A DNA stretch of 64,000 nucleotides, taken from positions 54,681 through 118,680 of the forward strand of contig NZ_SNZJ01000012.1 of NCBI RefSeq assembly GCF_004363555.1, given 5' to 3'. The notes under the pieces are model-generated. The model searched no databases and was not told the DNA's origin. It was given only the letters and a program-made list of their open reading frames with translations. A program made the translations under genes and the position numbers. This stretch comes from Halomonas ventosae. GTDB taxonomy: Bacteria > Pseudomonadota > Gammaproteobacteria > Pseudomonadales > Halomonadaceae. Below are positions 39,387-48,878 of the stretch, in pieces (the first letter of the stretch is position 1; each line of letters starts with the position of its first letter).

Positions 39387-41831
39387 ATGGGAAAGCGACT
39401 CTCGTGGACATGGACGGCCCTGGCAGGCCTGACCTGCACCGGCCTGGCGAGCGGGCCCCTGGTGGCGGCGCCGCCCGAGCCGCTGCCGGCGGACCAGCTG
39501 GACTGGCAGCCCTGGGGCGAGGAGCGCCCGGCCAACGCGCTGTGTCGCGGGCGCTACGTGATGCCGGACTATCGGCTGCCGCCGCCGCCCGGCGAGAAGG
39601 TCGCCAGCGAGTCCGACAGCGCCGACTACGGCGCACAGGGCGAGACGATCCTCGGTGGCGAGGTGCTGCTGCGTCGCGGGAGCGCCCAGCTCGAGGCGCC
39701 GCGGGTGCGCGTGCCCGGCAGTCGCGAGACCGCCTTTGCCGAGGGGCCCCTGGCGCTGCGCGACACTGGCCTGCTGGTGCGCGGCGAGGCGGCGGAGCTC
39801 TCGTTGAACAGCGATGCCGCCCGCATCGACAGCGCCCACTACGTGGCCCACGAGCAGCGCCTGCGCGGCGATGCGGTTCACCTGGCGCGCCTCGAGGATG
39901 GTCGCTATCGCCTCACCGAGGCGAGCTTCACCACCTGCGAGCCGGGCAGCGACCTCTGGCGCCTGGTGGGCAACGACATCCTGCTCGACCGCGAGCGCGG
40001 CGTCGGCACTGCGACCCATGCCCGGCTGGAGATGGGCAAGGTGCCGGTCTTCTACTGGCCCTGGGTGCGCTTCCCCCTCGACGAGCGCCGCCAGAGCGGC
40101 TTCCTGTGGCCGATGATCGGCCTCTCCACCGACTCGCTCGACTATGCCCAGCCCTACTACTGGAACATCGCCCCCAACCACGACGCCACGATCACGCCGC
40201 GCTGGATCAGCGACCGCGGCCTGCTGCTGGGCGGCGAGTACCGCTACCTGTTCCGGCAGGATGCGGGACAGATAGAGGGGGCCTACATCGCCGATGACCG
40301 CGCCGCGGGAGATGAGGCCTCCGACGCCTCCACGCTGGAGAACGGCGATGCCCGCTGGTACCTCGACTATCGCCATGCGGGTCGCTTCGATGCCCGCACC
40401 CGCTACCAGCTGCGCTACGGGGCGGCCAGTGACGGGCGCTACTTCGACGACTTCGGGCGCGGCTTCGGCGAGGGCGATACCGGCAGCATGCCGCGGCTCG
40501 CCCAGTTGGACCACCGTGGCGACGTCTGGCAGCTGCAGGCCAGGGCCCAGGGCTACCAGAAGCTCGACGACCCGCTGCTCGAGCGTGACAAGCCCTTCTA
40601 CCGGCTGCCCAGCCTGACCGCCAATGCCCGCTGGCGCCAGGAGACCGGCTTCTACCAGCAGTGGCGCTCCAATGCCACCCACTTCTGGCGTGACGTGGAC
40701 GAGAGGGAGGTGCCCATTCGCGAGGCGGCTAACGGGACCCGGCTGCACCTCTCGCCGGCCACCGGCTGGCGTTTCGACGAGAGCTGGGGATTCCTGGAGC
40801 CGCGCCTCGAGTGGCTCGCCACCGCCTACCAGCTCGACTACGGCGAGCGCGAGACCGAGCGCGACGAGGGCCTCTCCCGCAGCGTGCCGGTCGCCACCCT
40901 CGACGGGGGCCTGGTGTTCGAGCGGGAGCTGGACCTCGGCGGCCGCGGCTATCGCCAGACCCTGGAGCCGCGCGTCAACTACGCCTATGTGCCGGCGCGC
41001 GACCAGACCGAGTTTCCGGACTTCGACACCGCCGAACAGGCCTTCTCCTGGAACCAGCTCTGGTCGCCCTACCGCTTCACCGGGAGCGACCGGGTGGGCG
41101 ACCTCAACCGCGTTTCCCTGGGGCTCGAGTCGCGGCTGCTGGCCGATGCCAGCGGGCGCGAGCGGCTCTCGGTGGGAGTCGGCCAGGCCTACTACCTGGA
41201 GGATCGCACCATCGACATGGCGGGCGATCCGGATACCCTGCCGGATCCCGAGACCCGCGAGATGGACTACTATCGCGCGACACGCGAGCGCTCGCCGCTG
41301 GTCACCCGGGCGGACTGGCAGCTCACCGACCACTGGCGCTCGCGCTGGCAATGGCTCTACGACGACCATCGCGAGCAGACCGAGAGCACCTCGCTGGCCC
41401 TGCAGTACCGCGCCGATGCCGGCCACGTGGTGAACTTCGGCTACCGCTGGCAACTCGAAGGCTTCGACCCGTCCCTGGAGGACGAGGACGTGGTCAACTA
41501 CAACCGCGAGGAGTACGACCTCTCGTTCGCCTGGAAAGCCAGCCGCCGCCTGGACCTGATCGGTCGGCTGCTCTACGACAACACCAACGACCGCGCCCTG
41601 GAGCAGCTGGCGGGTGTCCAGTGGAACGACTGCTGCTATGGTCTGCAGCTGGTCTGGCGCGAGTGGATCGACGACAACGACACCGCGAACACCATCGAGG
41701 ATGACCTCACCGACCGGGGGGTCTTCCTGCGCTTCGTGTTCAAGGGGCTGGGCGGCGTCGGCGGCGAGGCCGACAGCTACTTCGAGGAGGCGATCCCGGG
41801 CTACCGGGCCACCGCCCTCGGGCGGCCCTGA
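39387..41831 (+). CDS. lptD: LPS assembly outer-membrane protein LptD
   Basis: 814 residues. Signal peptide to about residue 27, then an OstA-type beta-jellyroll (GGEVLLRRGSAQLEAPRVRV) and a large C-terminal beta barrel with alternating aromatic residues, ending in GLGGVGGEADSYFEEAIPGYRATALGRP. With LptE it inserts lipopolysaccharide into the outer leaflet. A TATAAT box lies 33 bases upstream of the ATG. Heads the long cluster lptD-surA-pdxA-rsmA-apaG-apaH. Confidence 0.96.
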   Translation: MGKRLSWTWTALAGLTCTGLASGPLVAAPPEPLPADQLDWQPWGEERPANALCRGRYVMPDYRLPPPPGEKVASESDSADYGAQGETILGGEVLLRRGSAQLEAPRVRVPGSRETAFAEGPLALRDTGLLVRGEAAELSLNSDAARIDSAHYVAHEQRLRGDAVHLARLEDGRYRLTEASFTTCEPGSDLWRLVGNDILLDRERGVGTATHARLEMGKVPVFYWPWVRFPLDERRQSGFLWPMIGLSTDSLDYAQPYYWNIAPNHDATITPRWISDRGLLLGGEYRYLFRQDAGQIEGAYIADDRAAGDEASDASTLENGDARWYLDYRHAGRFDARTRYQLRYGAASDGRYFDDFGRGFGEGDTGSMPRLAQLDHRGDVWQLQARAQGYQKLDDPLLERDKPFYRLPSLTANARWRQETGFYQQWRSNATHFWRDVDEREVPIREAANGTRLHLSPATGWRFDESWGFLEPRLEWLATAYQLDYGERETERDEGLSRSVPVATLDGGLVFERELDLGGRGYRQTLEPRVNYAYVPARDQTEFPDFDTAEQAFSWNQLWSPYRFTGSDRVGDLNRVSLGLESRLLADASGRERLSVGVGQAYYLEDRTIDMAGDPDTLPDPETREMDYYRATRERSPLVTRADWQLTDHWRSRWQWLYDDHREQTESTSLALQYRADAGHVVNFGYRWQLEGFDPSLEDEDVVNYNREEYDLSFAWKASRRLDLIGRLLYDNTNDRALEQLAGVQWNDCCYGLQLVWREWIDDNDTANTIEDDLTDRGVFLRFVFKGLGGVGGEADSYFEEAIPGYRATALGRP

Positions 41832-41863
41832 GACATTCGACAATGACGAGAGGAAAGAGAGAC

Positions 41864-42523
41864 ATGCGCAGTCGACGTATCGCCACCCTGGCGCTGGCCC
41901 TGTGCCTGGCCGCCCTGCCCCTGGCGGGGCAGGCACAGGATGCCGGCCCCTCGGACGCCCAGCCGATGGGTCGCCAGGCGCTGGATCGTATCGTGGCGGT
42001 GGTCAACGATGGCGCCATCATGCACAGCGAGCTCGAGGAGCGCGTCGCCCAGACGCGCAGCCAGATCGCCCGCCAGGAGCAGGGGGCGCCGCCCGACGAC
42101 GTCCTGCGTCGTCAGGTCCTGGACCGCATGATCGTCGAGGAGATCCAGCTGCAGATGGCCCGTGACGCCAACCTGAGCGTCGATGACACCGAGCTCAACG
42201 GCCAGGTGCGGGCCATCGCCGAGAACAATGGCATGACGCTGGACCAGTTCGCCGATGCCCTCGAGGCCGACGGCCTCTCGCTGGCCGTGGTCCGGGACCA
42301 GGTCCGCCGCGAGCTGATGATGCGCCAGCTGCAGCAGCGCCAGGTCGCCAGCCGCGTCAACATCTCCGAGCGCGAGGTGGACCGCTTCGTGGAGCAGCAG
42401 GGCGCCAGCCGCGAGCAGGCCCGCCAGGCCCTCTTTCAGCGCAAGGTCAATGCCGAGATGGAGGAGTGGATCCAGGAGATCCGCAGTCGCGCCTTCGTCG
42501 ACAACCGCCTCGTGGAGCGTTGA
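41864..42523 (+). CDS. surA: SurA-type periplasmic chaperone lacking both parvulin domains
   Basis: 219 residues from ATG 41864 behind AGGAAAGAGAG. Signal peptide with LAGQAQ|DA cleavage (about residue 26). The SurA_N chaperone domain is clear (LDRIVAVVNDGAIMHSELEERV; VLDRMIVEEIQLQMARD; NNGMTLDQFADALEADG), and the final helix matches the SurA C terminus (ARQALFQRKVNAEMEEWIQEI). Between them the two PpiC/parvulin domains, about 200 residues in E. coli SurA (428 residues), are absent. SurA escorts outer-membrane proteins, including LptD, whose gene is directly upstream; the chaperone activity resides in the kept parts. The stop overlaps the pdxA start. Confidence 0.92.
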   Translation: MRSRRIATLALALCLAALPLAGQAQDAGPSDAQPMGRQALDRIVAVVNDGAIMHSELEERVAQTRSQIARQEQGAPPDDVLRRQVLDRMIVEEIQLQMARDANLSVDDTELNGQVRAIAENNGMTLDQFADALEADGLSLAVVRDQVRRELMMRQLQQRQVASRVNISEREVDRFVEQQGASREQARQALFQRKVNAEMEEWIQEIRSRAFVDNRLVER

Positions 42524-43569
42524 TGGTCCCGGGCGATTCGCCGGTGCTGGCCCTGACCTGCGGCGAGCCGGCGGGAATCGGGCCGGAACTGGCGGTGATG
42601 CTGGCGGCCGACGGGGTGCCCGCCGCCCGGCTGGTGGCGGTGGGTGACCCGGCCCTGCTGGCCGAGCGTGCCGCCATGCTCGGCTGCCGGGTGGATATCC
42701 GGGGTCTCGCCCCCGGCGAGCCCCCGCCGGCGCCGCGGCGCGGGGTGTTGCCGGTGTGGCCCGTGGCGCTGCGGGCTCCCTCGCACCCCGGCCGGCTCGA
42801 CCCGGCCAACGCCGGTCATGTGCTGGAGACCCTGGACGTGGCGATCGACGCCTGTCGCGCCGGCCGGGCCGCGGGCATGGTCACGGCCCCGCTGCACAAG
42901 GGGGTGATCCTCGATGCCGGGCATGCCGGCTTCACCGGCCACACCGAGTACCTGCGCGATGCCTGCGGGGTGGAGGAGGTGGTGATGATGCTCGCCACCG
43001 ACAGCGCCCTGCATGCCCGCGAGACGGGCTGGCGGGGCGATTCGGCCCTGAGGGTCGCGCTGGCCACCACGCACCTGCCGCTGCGCGAGGTGGCCGACGC
43101 CATTACCGCGCCCCGGCTCGAGCGCCTGCTGCGCATCCTCCACGCCGACCTGCAGCGCTGGTTCGGCATCACGGCGCCGCGCATCGCCGTCTGCGGGCTC
43201 AATCCCCACGCCGGGGAGGGCGGCCACCTGGGCCGCGAGGAGCTGGACGTGATCCTTCCGGCCCTGGAGGGCCTGCGGGCCGAGGGGCTGGCCCTTGACG
43301 GGCCCCTGCCCGCCGATACCCTGTTCACCCCGCGCCACCTCGAGGGCGTCGATGCGGTGCTGGCCATGTACCATGACCAGGGGCTGCCGGTGCTCAAGTA
43401 TGCCGGCTTCGGCCGCGCCGCCAACATTACCCTGGGGCTGCCGCTGGTGCGCACCTCGGTGGACCATGGCACGGCCCTCGACCTGGCCGGCACGGGGCAA
43501 GCCGACCTCGGCAGCCTGCGGGTCGCGGTGGCCCTGGCCGCCGAGATGGCGCAGCGCAGGACGGCCTGA
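42523..43569 (+). CDS. pdxA: 4-hydroxythreonine-4-phosphate dehydrogenase
   Basis: 348 residues from ATG 42523 overlapping the surA stop (TGATG). Contains LALTCGEPAGIGPELAVML, GMVTAPLHKGVILDAGHAGFTGHTEYL with metal-binding His, CGLNPHAGEGGHLGREE and AMYHDQGLPVLKY. Oxidises 4-phosphohydroxythreonine in pyridoxal 5'-phosphate synthesis. The surA-pdxA-rsmA order is standard. Confidence 0.97.
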   Translation: MVPGDSPVLALTCGEPAGIGPELAVMLAADGVPAARLVAVGDPALLAERAAMLGCRVDIRGLAPGEPPPAPRRGVLPVWPVALRAPSHPGRLDPANAGHVLETLDVAIDACRAGRAAGMVTAPLHKGVILDAGHAGFTGHTEYLRDACGVEEVVMMLATDSALHARETGWRGDSALRVALATTHLPLREVADAITAPRLERLLRILHADLQRWFGITAPRIAVCGLNPHAGEGGHLGREELDVILPALEGLRAEGLALDGPLPADTLFTPRHLEGVDAVLAMYHDQGLPVLKYAGFGRAANITLGLPLVRTSVDHGTALDLAGTGQADLGSLRVAVALAAEMAQRRTA

Positions 43570-43618
43570 GTCGCAGTTCTGACCCTCGAATTCCGTACCA
43601 TTAGAAGGACACCCCTGA

Positions 43619-44437
43619 ATGGCATCCCGCTCCCCGGTTCACCGGGCCCGCAAGCGCTTCGGCCAGAACTTCCTGCGCGACCCCGGCGTCATCTCGCGCA
43701 TCGTGCGTGCCATCGGGCCCCGCCCCGGCGACCGCCTGGTGGAGATCGGCCCCGGCCAGGGGGCCCTGACCGAGCCGCTGCTCGAGGCGGCCGGCGGCCA
43801 TCTCGAGGTGATCGAGCTCGACCGGGACCTGATTCCCGGCCTGCGCGTGCAGTTCTTCGACAAGCCCGGCTTCGTCATCCACGAGGGCGACGCCCTGAAG
43901 GTGGACTTCCGGACCCTGAGAGGCGACGGGGCGGCGCTGCGGGTGGTGGGCAACCTGCCCTACAATATCTCCACGCCGCTGATCGTCCACCTGCTGGAAG
44001 CCGGTGATGCCGTGGCCGACATGCACTTCATGCTGCAGAAGGAGGTGGTGGAGCGCCTGGCCGCCGTCCCGGGCGGCCCCGACTGGGGGCGGCTCTCGGT
44101 GATGGCCCAGTACCACTGCCGGGTCGATGCGCTGTTCACGGTGCCACCGGAGGCCTTCGTGCCGCGCCCCAGGGTGGAGTCGGCCATCGTGCGCCTCACC
44201 CCCCACCACGTCCTGCCGCATCCGGCCCGTGACGAGGGACTGCTCTTCACCCTGGTGCGCGAGGCCTTCGGCCAGCGGCGCAAGACCCTGCGCAACAACC
44301 TCAAGGGCCGCATCGACGTCGCGACCCTCGCGTCACTGGAGATCGATCCGGGACGGCGGCCCCAGACGCTCAGCGTCGAGGAGTTCGTGCGCATCGCCAA
44401 CCACCTGGCCGCGGCCGGGCAAGGAGAGGCCCCATGA
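43619..44437 (+). CDS. rsmA: 16S rRNA dimethyladenosine transferase RsmA (KsgA)
   Basis: 272 residues. RKRFGQNFLRDPGVISRIV at the start, SAM-binding VEIGPGQGALTEPLL, the catalytic NLPYN motif and FVPRPRVESAIVRL. Dimethylates A1518 and A1519 of 16S rRNA late in 30S assembly. Overlaps apaG by four bases (ATGA). Confidence 0.97.
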   Translation: MASRSPVHRARKRFGQNFLRDPGVISRIVRAIGPRPGDRLVEIGPGQGALTEPLLEAAGGHLEVIELDRDLIPGLRVQFFDKPGFVIHEGDALKVDFRTLRGDGAALRVVGNLPYNISTPLIVHLLEAGDAVADMHFMLQKEVVERLAAVPGGPDWGRLSVMAQYHCRVDALFTVPPEAFVPRPRVESAIVRLTPHHVLPHPARDEGLLFTLVREAFGQRRKTLRNNLKGRIDVATLASLEIDPGRRPQTLSVEEFVRIANHLAAAGQGEAP

Positions 44438-44832
44438 CCCTGACCACCCCGGAAGGGCTCGACCATGCCATCCGCGTCGACGTGGCGCCGGATTTCCGCA
44501 TCGAGGAGTCCGCGCCCGACGAGCAGCGCTTCGTCTTCAGCTACACCGTCACGGTCCATAACACCTCAGGGCACAGCGTGCAGCTGCTCGCCCGCTACTG
44601 GAAGATCACCCAGGGCAGCGGCAAGGTGCAGGAGGTGCGCGGCAAGGGGGTGGTGGGCCAGCAGCCGCTGATCGGCCCCGGCCAGACCTTCCGCTACACC
44701 AGCCGGGCGATCCTCGACGGCCCGGTGGGGGTGATGGAGGGCGCCTATACCTGCGTCGACACCGCCAGCCAGCGCCCCTTCGAGGTGGCCGTCGCCCCCT
44801 TCCGGCTGGCCGGGCCCAACCAGGTGCACTGA
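44434..44832 (+). CDS. apaG: ApaG protein
   Basis: 132 residues with a single ApaG beta-sandwich domain: FVFSYTVTVHNTSGHSVQLLARYWKI, VGQQPLIGPGQTFRYTS and GVMEGAYTCVD. Its biochemical role is still unclear; it is always linked to rsmA and apaH as here. Confidence 0.96.
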   Translation: MTLTTPEGLDHAIRVDVAPDFRIEESAPDEQRFVFSYTVTVHNTSGHSVQLLARYWKITQGSGKVQEVRGKGVVGQQPLIGPGQTFRYTSRAILDGPVGVMEGAYTCVDTASQRPFEVAVAPFRLAGPNQVH

Positions 44833-44875
44833 CCTCACCGAACCGACCCTATCTTACCGACCCCGGGGAGCAGCG

Positions 44876-45700
44876 ATGACCACCTATGCCATCGGCGATC
44901 TGCAGGGCTGTCACGACGAGTTCATCGCCCTGCTCGAACAGCTCGACTTCGACCCTCGTCGCGACCGCCTGTGGCTGGCCGGTGACCTGGTCAACCGCGG
45001 CCCCGAGTCGCTTGCCTGCCTGCGCGAGGTGATGGCGCTGGGCGAGTCCACCACCACGGTGCTCGGCAACCATGACCTGCACCTGCTGGCGGTGGCCCGC
45101 GGCGGTGCCCGGGAGAACCGCAAGGACACCCTCTCGGCGATCCTTTCCGCCCCGGACCGTGAGCGCCTGCTCGACTGGCTGCAGTCGCGCCCGCTGCTGG
45201 TGCGCCGAGGCTCCGGGAGCCAAGGCGATACCGTCATGACCCACGCCGGCCTGCTGCCGCAGTGGTCGGTCGAGCAGGCCGCCGCGCTCGCTGGCGAGGC
45301 CGAGTCGCGCCTCGCCAGCGAACGGGCCGGGGCCTTCCTCGAGCGGATGTACGGCAACGCGCCGGCCTGCTGGCGCGACGACCTCGACGGCATCGACCGC
45401 CTGCGGATGATCATCAATGTCTTCACCCGCATGCGCTTCATCGATGCCGGGGGGTGTCTCGACTTCGCCGCCAAGGAGGGGCTCGACAGCGCCCCGGCGG
45501 GCTTCGCCCCCTGGTTCCAGTTTCCCCGGGACGACGACCCCTGGCTGCTGTTCGGCCACTGGGCCGCGTTGCAGGGCGAGACGCCGGCCAGCCGGGTGCG
45601 CGCCGAGGCGCTGGACACCGGCTGCGTGTGGGGCAGCCGCCTGACCGCCCTGGACCTCGAGAGCGGCAGGCGCACCAGCGTGCCGAGCCGCCAAGGCTGA
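44876..45700 (+). CDS. apaH: Bis(5'-nucleosyl)-tetraphosphatase, symmetrical
   Basis: 274 residues. Metallophosphatase motifs: AIGDLQGCHDEF, WLAGDLVNRGPES, VLGNHDLHLLAV and MTHAGLLPQWS. Hydrolyses Ap4A to two ADP and removes Np4 caps from RNA. Starts 43 bases after apaG behind GGGGAG. Confidence 0.96.
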   Translation: MTTYAIGDLQGCHDEFIALLEQLDFDPRRDRLWLAGDLVNRGPESLACLREVMALGESTTTVLGNHDLHLLAVARGGARENRKDTLSAILSAPDRERLLDWLQSRPLLVRRGSGSQGDTVMTHAGLLPQWSVEQAAALAGEAESRLASERAGAFLERMYGNAPACWRDDLDGIDRLRMIINVFTRMRFIDAGGCLDFAAKEGLDSAPAGFAPWFQFPRDDDPWLLFGHWAALQGETPASRVRAEALDTGCVWGSRLTALDLESGRRTSVPSRQG

Positions 45701-45732
45701 GTTCCCCTTTTTCCCCCGAACACGAGGCTGCC

Positions 45733-46056
45733 ATGACGACCTTCCAGCATCTCGACATCCCGACCCTGGCCGGTTGGCTCGAGGGCGACCAGGCGCTCAC
45801 CCTGGTCGATATCCGCGACCCGCAGAGCTTCGCCCAGGGGCATATCCCCGGGAGCCGCCGCCTGGACAACGACACGGTGGGCGCCTTCATCGAGGAGGCG
45901 GCGCGCGAGCGGCCCCTGGTGGTGGTCTGCTACCACGGCCACTCCAGCCAGCAGGCGGCGGCCTGGCTGGCCGGCCAGGGCTTCCCCGAGGTCTATAGCC
46001 TCGATGGCGGCTTCACCGACTGGCAGCTTCGCCACCCCGACCGGGTGGAGCGCTGA
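45733..46056 (+). CDS. glpE: Thiosulfate sulfurtransferase GlpE (single-domain rhodanese)
   Basis: 107 residues from ATG 45733. The active-site loop is CYHGHSS with Cys66; E. coli GlpE has CYHGNSS, so there is one Asn-to-His change in the loop. Transfers sulfane sulfur from thiosulfate to cyanide or thioredoxin. The longer frame to the left is a shadow of apaH. Followed three bases later by cca. Confidence 0.94.
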   Translation: MTTFQHLDIPTLAGWLEGDQALTLVDIRDPQSFAQGHIPGSRRLDNDTVGAFIEEAARERPLVVVCYHGHSSQQAAAWLAGQGFPEVYSLDGGFTDWQLRHPDRVER

Positions 46057-46059
46057 GCC

Positions 46060-47220
46060 ATGGCCGAGGCCGAGGATCCGCACCTGCAGGGGCTCGAGGT
46101 CTACCGGGTCGGCGGGGCGGTGCGCGACGCCCGGCTGGGCTGGCCGGTCAAGGACACCGACTGGGTGGTGGTGGGGGCGACCCCGGAGGAGATGCGTCGT
46201 CGCGGCTTCAAGCCGGTGGGGCGCGACTTCCCGGTCTTCCTGCACCCCGAGAGCCACGAGGAGTTCGCCCTGGCGCGCACCGAGCGCAAGTCCGGTCACG
46301 GCTATACCGGTTTCGTGGTCCATGCCAGCCCCGAGGTGACCCTGGAGGAGGACCTGGCGCGCCGTGACCTGACCATCAACGCCATGGCCGAGACCCCGGA
46401 AGGCGCGCTGGTGGACCCCCATGGCGGCCTGGCCGACCTGGAGGCACGACGGCTGCGTCACGTCTCGCCGGCCTTCGTCGAGGACCCGCTGCGGGTGCTG
46501 CGCACGGCGCGCTTCCTCGCCCGCTATGCCGGCCTGGGCTTCGTCATCGCCGAGGAGACGCGGCGGCTGATGGGCGAGCTGGTGGCGAGCGGCGAGCTGG
46601 CCCATCTGGTGGCCGAGCGTGTCTGGACCGAGACCGAGAAGGCGCTCTCCGAGCCCTGGCCGGAGGTCTACTTCCAGGTCCTGCACGACTGCGGTGCCCT
46701 GGCGGTGCTGATGCCGGAGCTGGCGGCCGATGCGGAGAGCCTCGACGAGGCACTCGGTCGCCTGCACCGCTTGCCGGAGGACATCGAGGCCGAGTCGCAG
46801 GCCCGCTGGCGCTGGGCGCGGCTGGTGGAGCACCTGGACGAGGAGGACCGCGCCGCCCTGGCCGAGCGGCTGCGCCTGCCCCGCGCCCACCGCGAGCTGG
46901 CCAGCCAGGCGGCCCTGACCCGCCGCCTGCTGGCTCGGGTGGCACGACACGGCCTGGATGGTGCCCGGGTGATGGCCTGGCTCGATGGCATCGACGCCTG
47001 GCGCCGCGGCGACCGGGTGGCGCCGTTGATCAGCCTGGTTAGCCTGGAGGCCCCGGAGCTGGCCGAGGACCTGGCCCTGGCCTGGCGCCTGGCCCGGCAG
47101 GTCCTGCCCAAGGCGCTGGTGGCCGAAGGCTACCGGGGGCGCGAACTGGGCGAGGAGCTGGCGCGGCGGCGCTGGGAGGCCATCGATGGCGCGCTCGCCG
47201 GCCCCGAGGGGAGGGCCTGA
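46060..47220 (+). CDS. cca: CCA-adding tRNA nucleotidyltransferase with degenerate HD region
   Basis: 386 residues, class II nucleotidyltransferase. [25 protein letters not shown] holds the G-G and catalytic D-x-D motifs, and [12 protein letters not shown] and [22 protein letters not shown] the later conserved ones. E. coli Cca (412 residues) has an HD phosphohydrolase domain with HDLGK; at the corresponding place this protein reads [11 protein letters not shown], so the metal-binding His-Asp pair is missing. Adds or repairs the 3' CCA of tRNAs; the additional phosphodiesterase/phosphatase activities are probably lost. Confidence 0.94.
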   Translation: MAEAEDPHLQGLEVYRVGGAVRDARLGWPVKDTDWVVVGATPEEMRRRGFKPVGRDFPVFLHPESHEEFALARTERKSGHGYTGFVVHASPEVTLEEDLARRDLTINAMAETPEGALVDPHGGLADLEARRLRHVSPAFVEDPLRVLRTARFLARYAGLGFVIAEETRRLMGELVASGELAHLVAERVWTETEKALSEPWPEVYFQVLHDCGALAVLMPELAADAESLDEALGRLHRLPEDIEAESQARWRWARLVEHLDEEDRAALAERLRLPRAHRELASQAALTRRLLARVARHGLDGARVMAWLDGIDAWRRGDRVAPLISLVSLEAPELAEDLALAWRLARQVLPKALVAEGYRGRELGEELARRRWEAIDGALAGPEGRA

Positions 47221-47223
47221 GGC

Positions 47224-47742
47224 TCACTCCGGCGCGGAGATGCGCCGGCCCTGCCAGACGAACGCCACTGGCCAGAGGCGCTGCTGGCCGGTCTCGAACT
47301 CGCCCCAATGGGCGCGATAGCACCTGCCGGTGAGCGGGTGGCGGGCCTCGGGTAGCAGCTCCGCCAGCGGCTTCAGCACGAAGGCGTGGTGGAGGATCTC
47401 GTCTCGGGGCAGCTCGACGTCATCGTGGCGGCCGGTCAGGTCACCCACGGTGAGCAGGTCGACGTCCAGGGTCCGGGGGCTGAACTTGGGAACGCCCTCG
47501 CGGCGGCCGTTGGCGAACTCCAGCCGCTTGCACCAGGCCTGCAGCTCGCCCACCGGGCGGTCGCTCTCGAAGGCCACCACCAGGTTGTAGAAGTTGCGAC
47601 CATCCTCGAAGCCCACCGGCTCGCTCTCGAAGACCCGCGAGATGGCAAGTGGACCGAAGGTCGCGGCCAGGGCATCCAGGCAGACCCGCACGTGGTGCTC
47701 GCGCTCGATGTTGCTGCCGATGCTGACGGTGATCCGGGCCAT
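47224..47742 (-). CDS. folK: 2-amino-4-hydroxy-6-hydroxymethyldihydropteridine pyrophosphokinase
   Basis: 172 residues with SIGSNIEREHHVRVCLDAL, the FYNLVVAFES strand and PRTLDVDLLTVGD (metal-binding Asp pair) of HPPK. Pyrophosphorylates hydroxymethyldihydropterin in folate synthesis. ATG overlaps the folB stop by one base. The C-terminal part after ELPRDEILHHAFVL is slightly longer than usual. Convergent with cca. Confidence 0.95.
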   Translation of the reverse strand: MARITVSIGSNIEREHHVRVCLDALAATFGPLAISRVFESEPVGFEDGRNFYNLVVAFESDRPVGELQAWCKRLEFANGRREGVPKFSPRTLDVDLLTVGDLTGRHDDVELPRDEILHHAFVLKPLAELLPEARHPLTGRCYRAHWGEFETGQQRLWPVAFVWQGRRISAPE

Positions 47743-48107
47743 CAGGCGCCTCCCGTCCGCTGGCCGCGCTCGATGCAGACGCCCACCGCGGCGGCGGCGG
47801 GCACGGCACCGGGCTTGCGCACGGTGAGGCGCAGCCAGGCAATGCCGAATTCGTCGCGCAGGGTCTCGGCCAGACGCTCGGCGAAGGTCTCGACCAGGGC
47901 GAAATCATGCTCGCCGGCGAAGGCGGCGATGCGCTCGCTGATGGCGGCGTAGTTGAGGGTCAGGGCGATATCGTCGCCGGCCGCCGCGGGGCGGATGTCG
48001 GTGCCCAGCGTCAGGTCGAGCCGCAGCGTCTGGGTGATGGTGCGCTCCCAGTCATAGACGCCGATCACGGTGTCCACCTCGAGCGCTTCGATCAGCACAA
48101 GATCCAT
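47742..48107 (-). CDS. folB: Dihydroneopterin aldolase
   Basis: 121 residues from ATG 48107. IEALEVDTVIGVYDWERTITQTLRLDL carries the conserved start and Tyr-x-x-Glu, and LVETFAERLAETL and LRLTVRKPGAVPAAAAVGV follow. Converts dihydroneopterin to hydroxymethyldihydropterin, the substrate of FolK encoded next. Divergent from plsY. Confidence 0.95.
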   Translation of the reverse strand: MDLVLIEALEVDTVIGVYDWERTITQTLRLDLTLGTDIRPAAAGDDIALTLNYAAISERIAAFAGEHDFALVETFAERLAETLRDEFGIAWLRLTVRKPGAVPAAAAVGVCIERGQRTGGA

Positions 48108-48265
48108 CGGGGCTCCCCGGGCCATGGGTAGTCGTGGACCGGGCGATGTGCCGGGTCCGCCTGCAGGCGCCCGATTGTACGCCAGCCAGGCCTCGGGCGA
48201 CACCGGCCTGTCCCGCATCGCCCATGGCTGGCAGAATCGGGATTTCACCCCACAGGAGGCCGCCC

Positions 48266-48853
48266 GTGGAGGCGCCACTCGACCTCATCCTGCTGCTGAT
48301 GGCGATCGGTTACCTGAGCGGCACCTGGCTCGGGGCGCTGACGGTGTGCCGCCTGGCGGGGGTGGGGGACCCGCGACTGGTCGGTTCCTGCAATCCGGGG
48401 TTCTCCAATATCCTGCGCCTGCATGGCTATCGCCTGGCCCTGGCCACCCTGGTGGTGGACGTGGCCAAGGGGATGCCGGTGCTGTGGCTGGCCATGTGGC
48501 TCGGCCTGCCGCCCTGGGGGCTGGGGCTGGTGGGGCTCGGCGTGCTGCTGGGCCACAGCTACCCGGCCTGGCATCGCTTCCGGGGCGGCAAGGGCGTGGC
48601 CAGCGCCTTCGGCGTGATGCTGGTGCTCACGCCCTGGGTGGCGCTCTGCTGCGCCGCGCTGTGGCTGCTGCTGGCCTGGCGGGTGCGCACGGCCGCCATC
48701 GCCTCCCTGGCGAGTGCCGCCATGGCGCCGCTGGCCAGCCTGTGGCTGGCGCCGGAGTTCGCCGGCGTGGTGATCGTCTTCACCCTGCTGGTGCTGGGGC
48801 GCCATGTGCTCAATATTCGCCGTCTGGGACGCGGCGACGAGCCGCCCTTGTAG
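48266..48853 (+). CDS. plsY: Glycerol-3-phosphate acyltransferase PlsY
   Basis: 195 residues from GTG 48266 with ACAGGAGG upstream. Five or six membrane helices; the three PlsY motifs are visible as GSCNPGFSNILRLHG, HSYPAWHRFRGGKGVASAFG and GRHVLNIRRLGRGDEP. Transfers acyl groups from acyl-phosphate to glycerol-3-phosphate. Motif 1 normally reads GSGNxGATN; here it is GSCNPGFSN, a modest variation common in gammaproteobacteria. Confidence 0.95.
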   Translation: MEAPLDLILLLMAIGYLSGTWLGALTVCRLAGVGDPRLVGSCNPGFSNILRLHGYRLALATLVVDVAKGMPVLWLAMWLGLPPWGLGLVGLGVLLGHSYPAWHRFRGGKGVASAFGVMLVLTPWVALCCAALWLLLAWRVRTAAIASLASAAMAPLASLWLAPEFAGVVIVFTLLVLGRHVLNIRRLGRGDEPPL

Positions 48854-48878
48854 GCTTCCAGCTTATGGCTTGCCTAGC

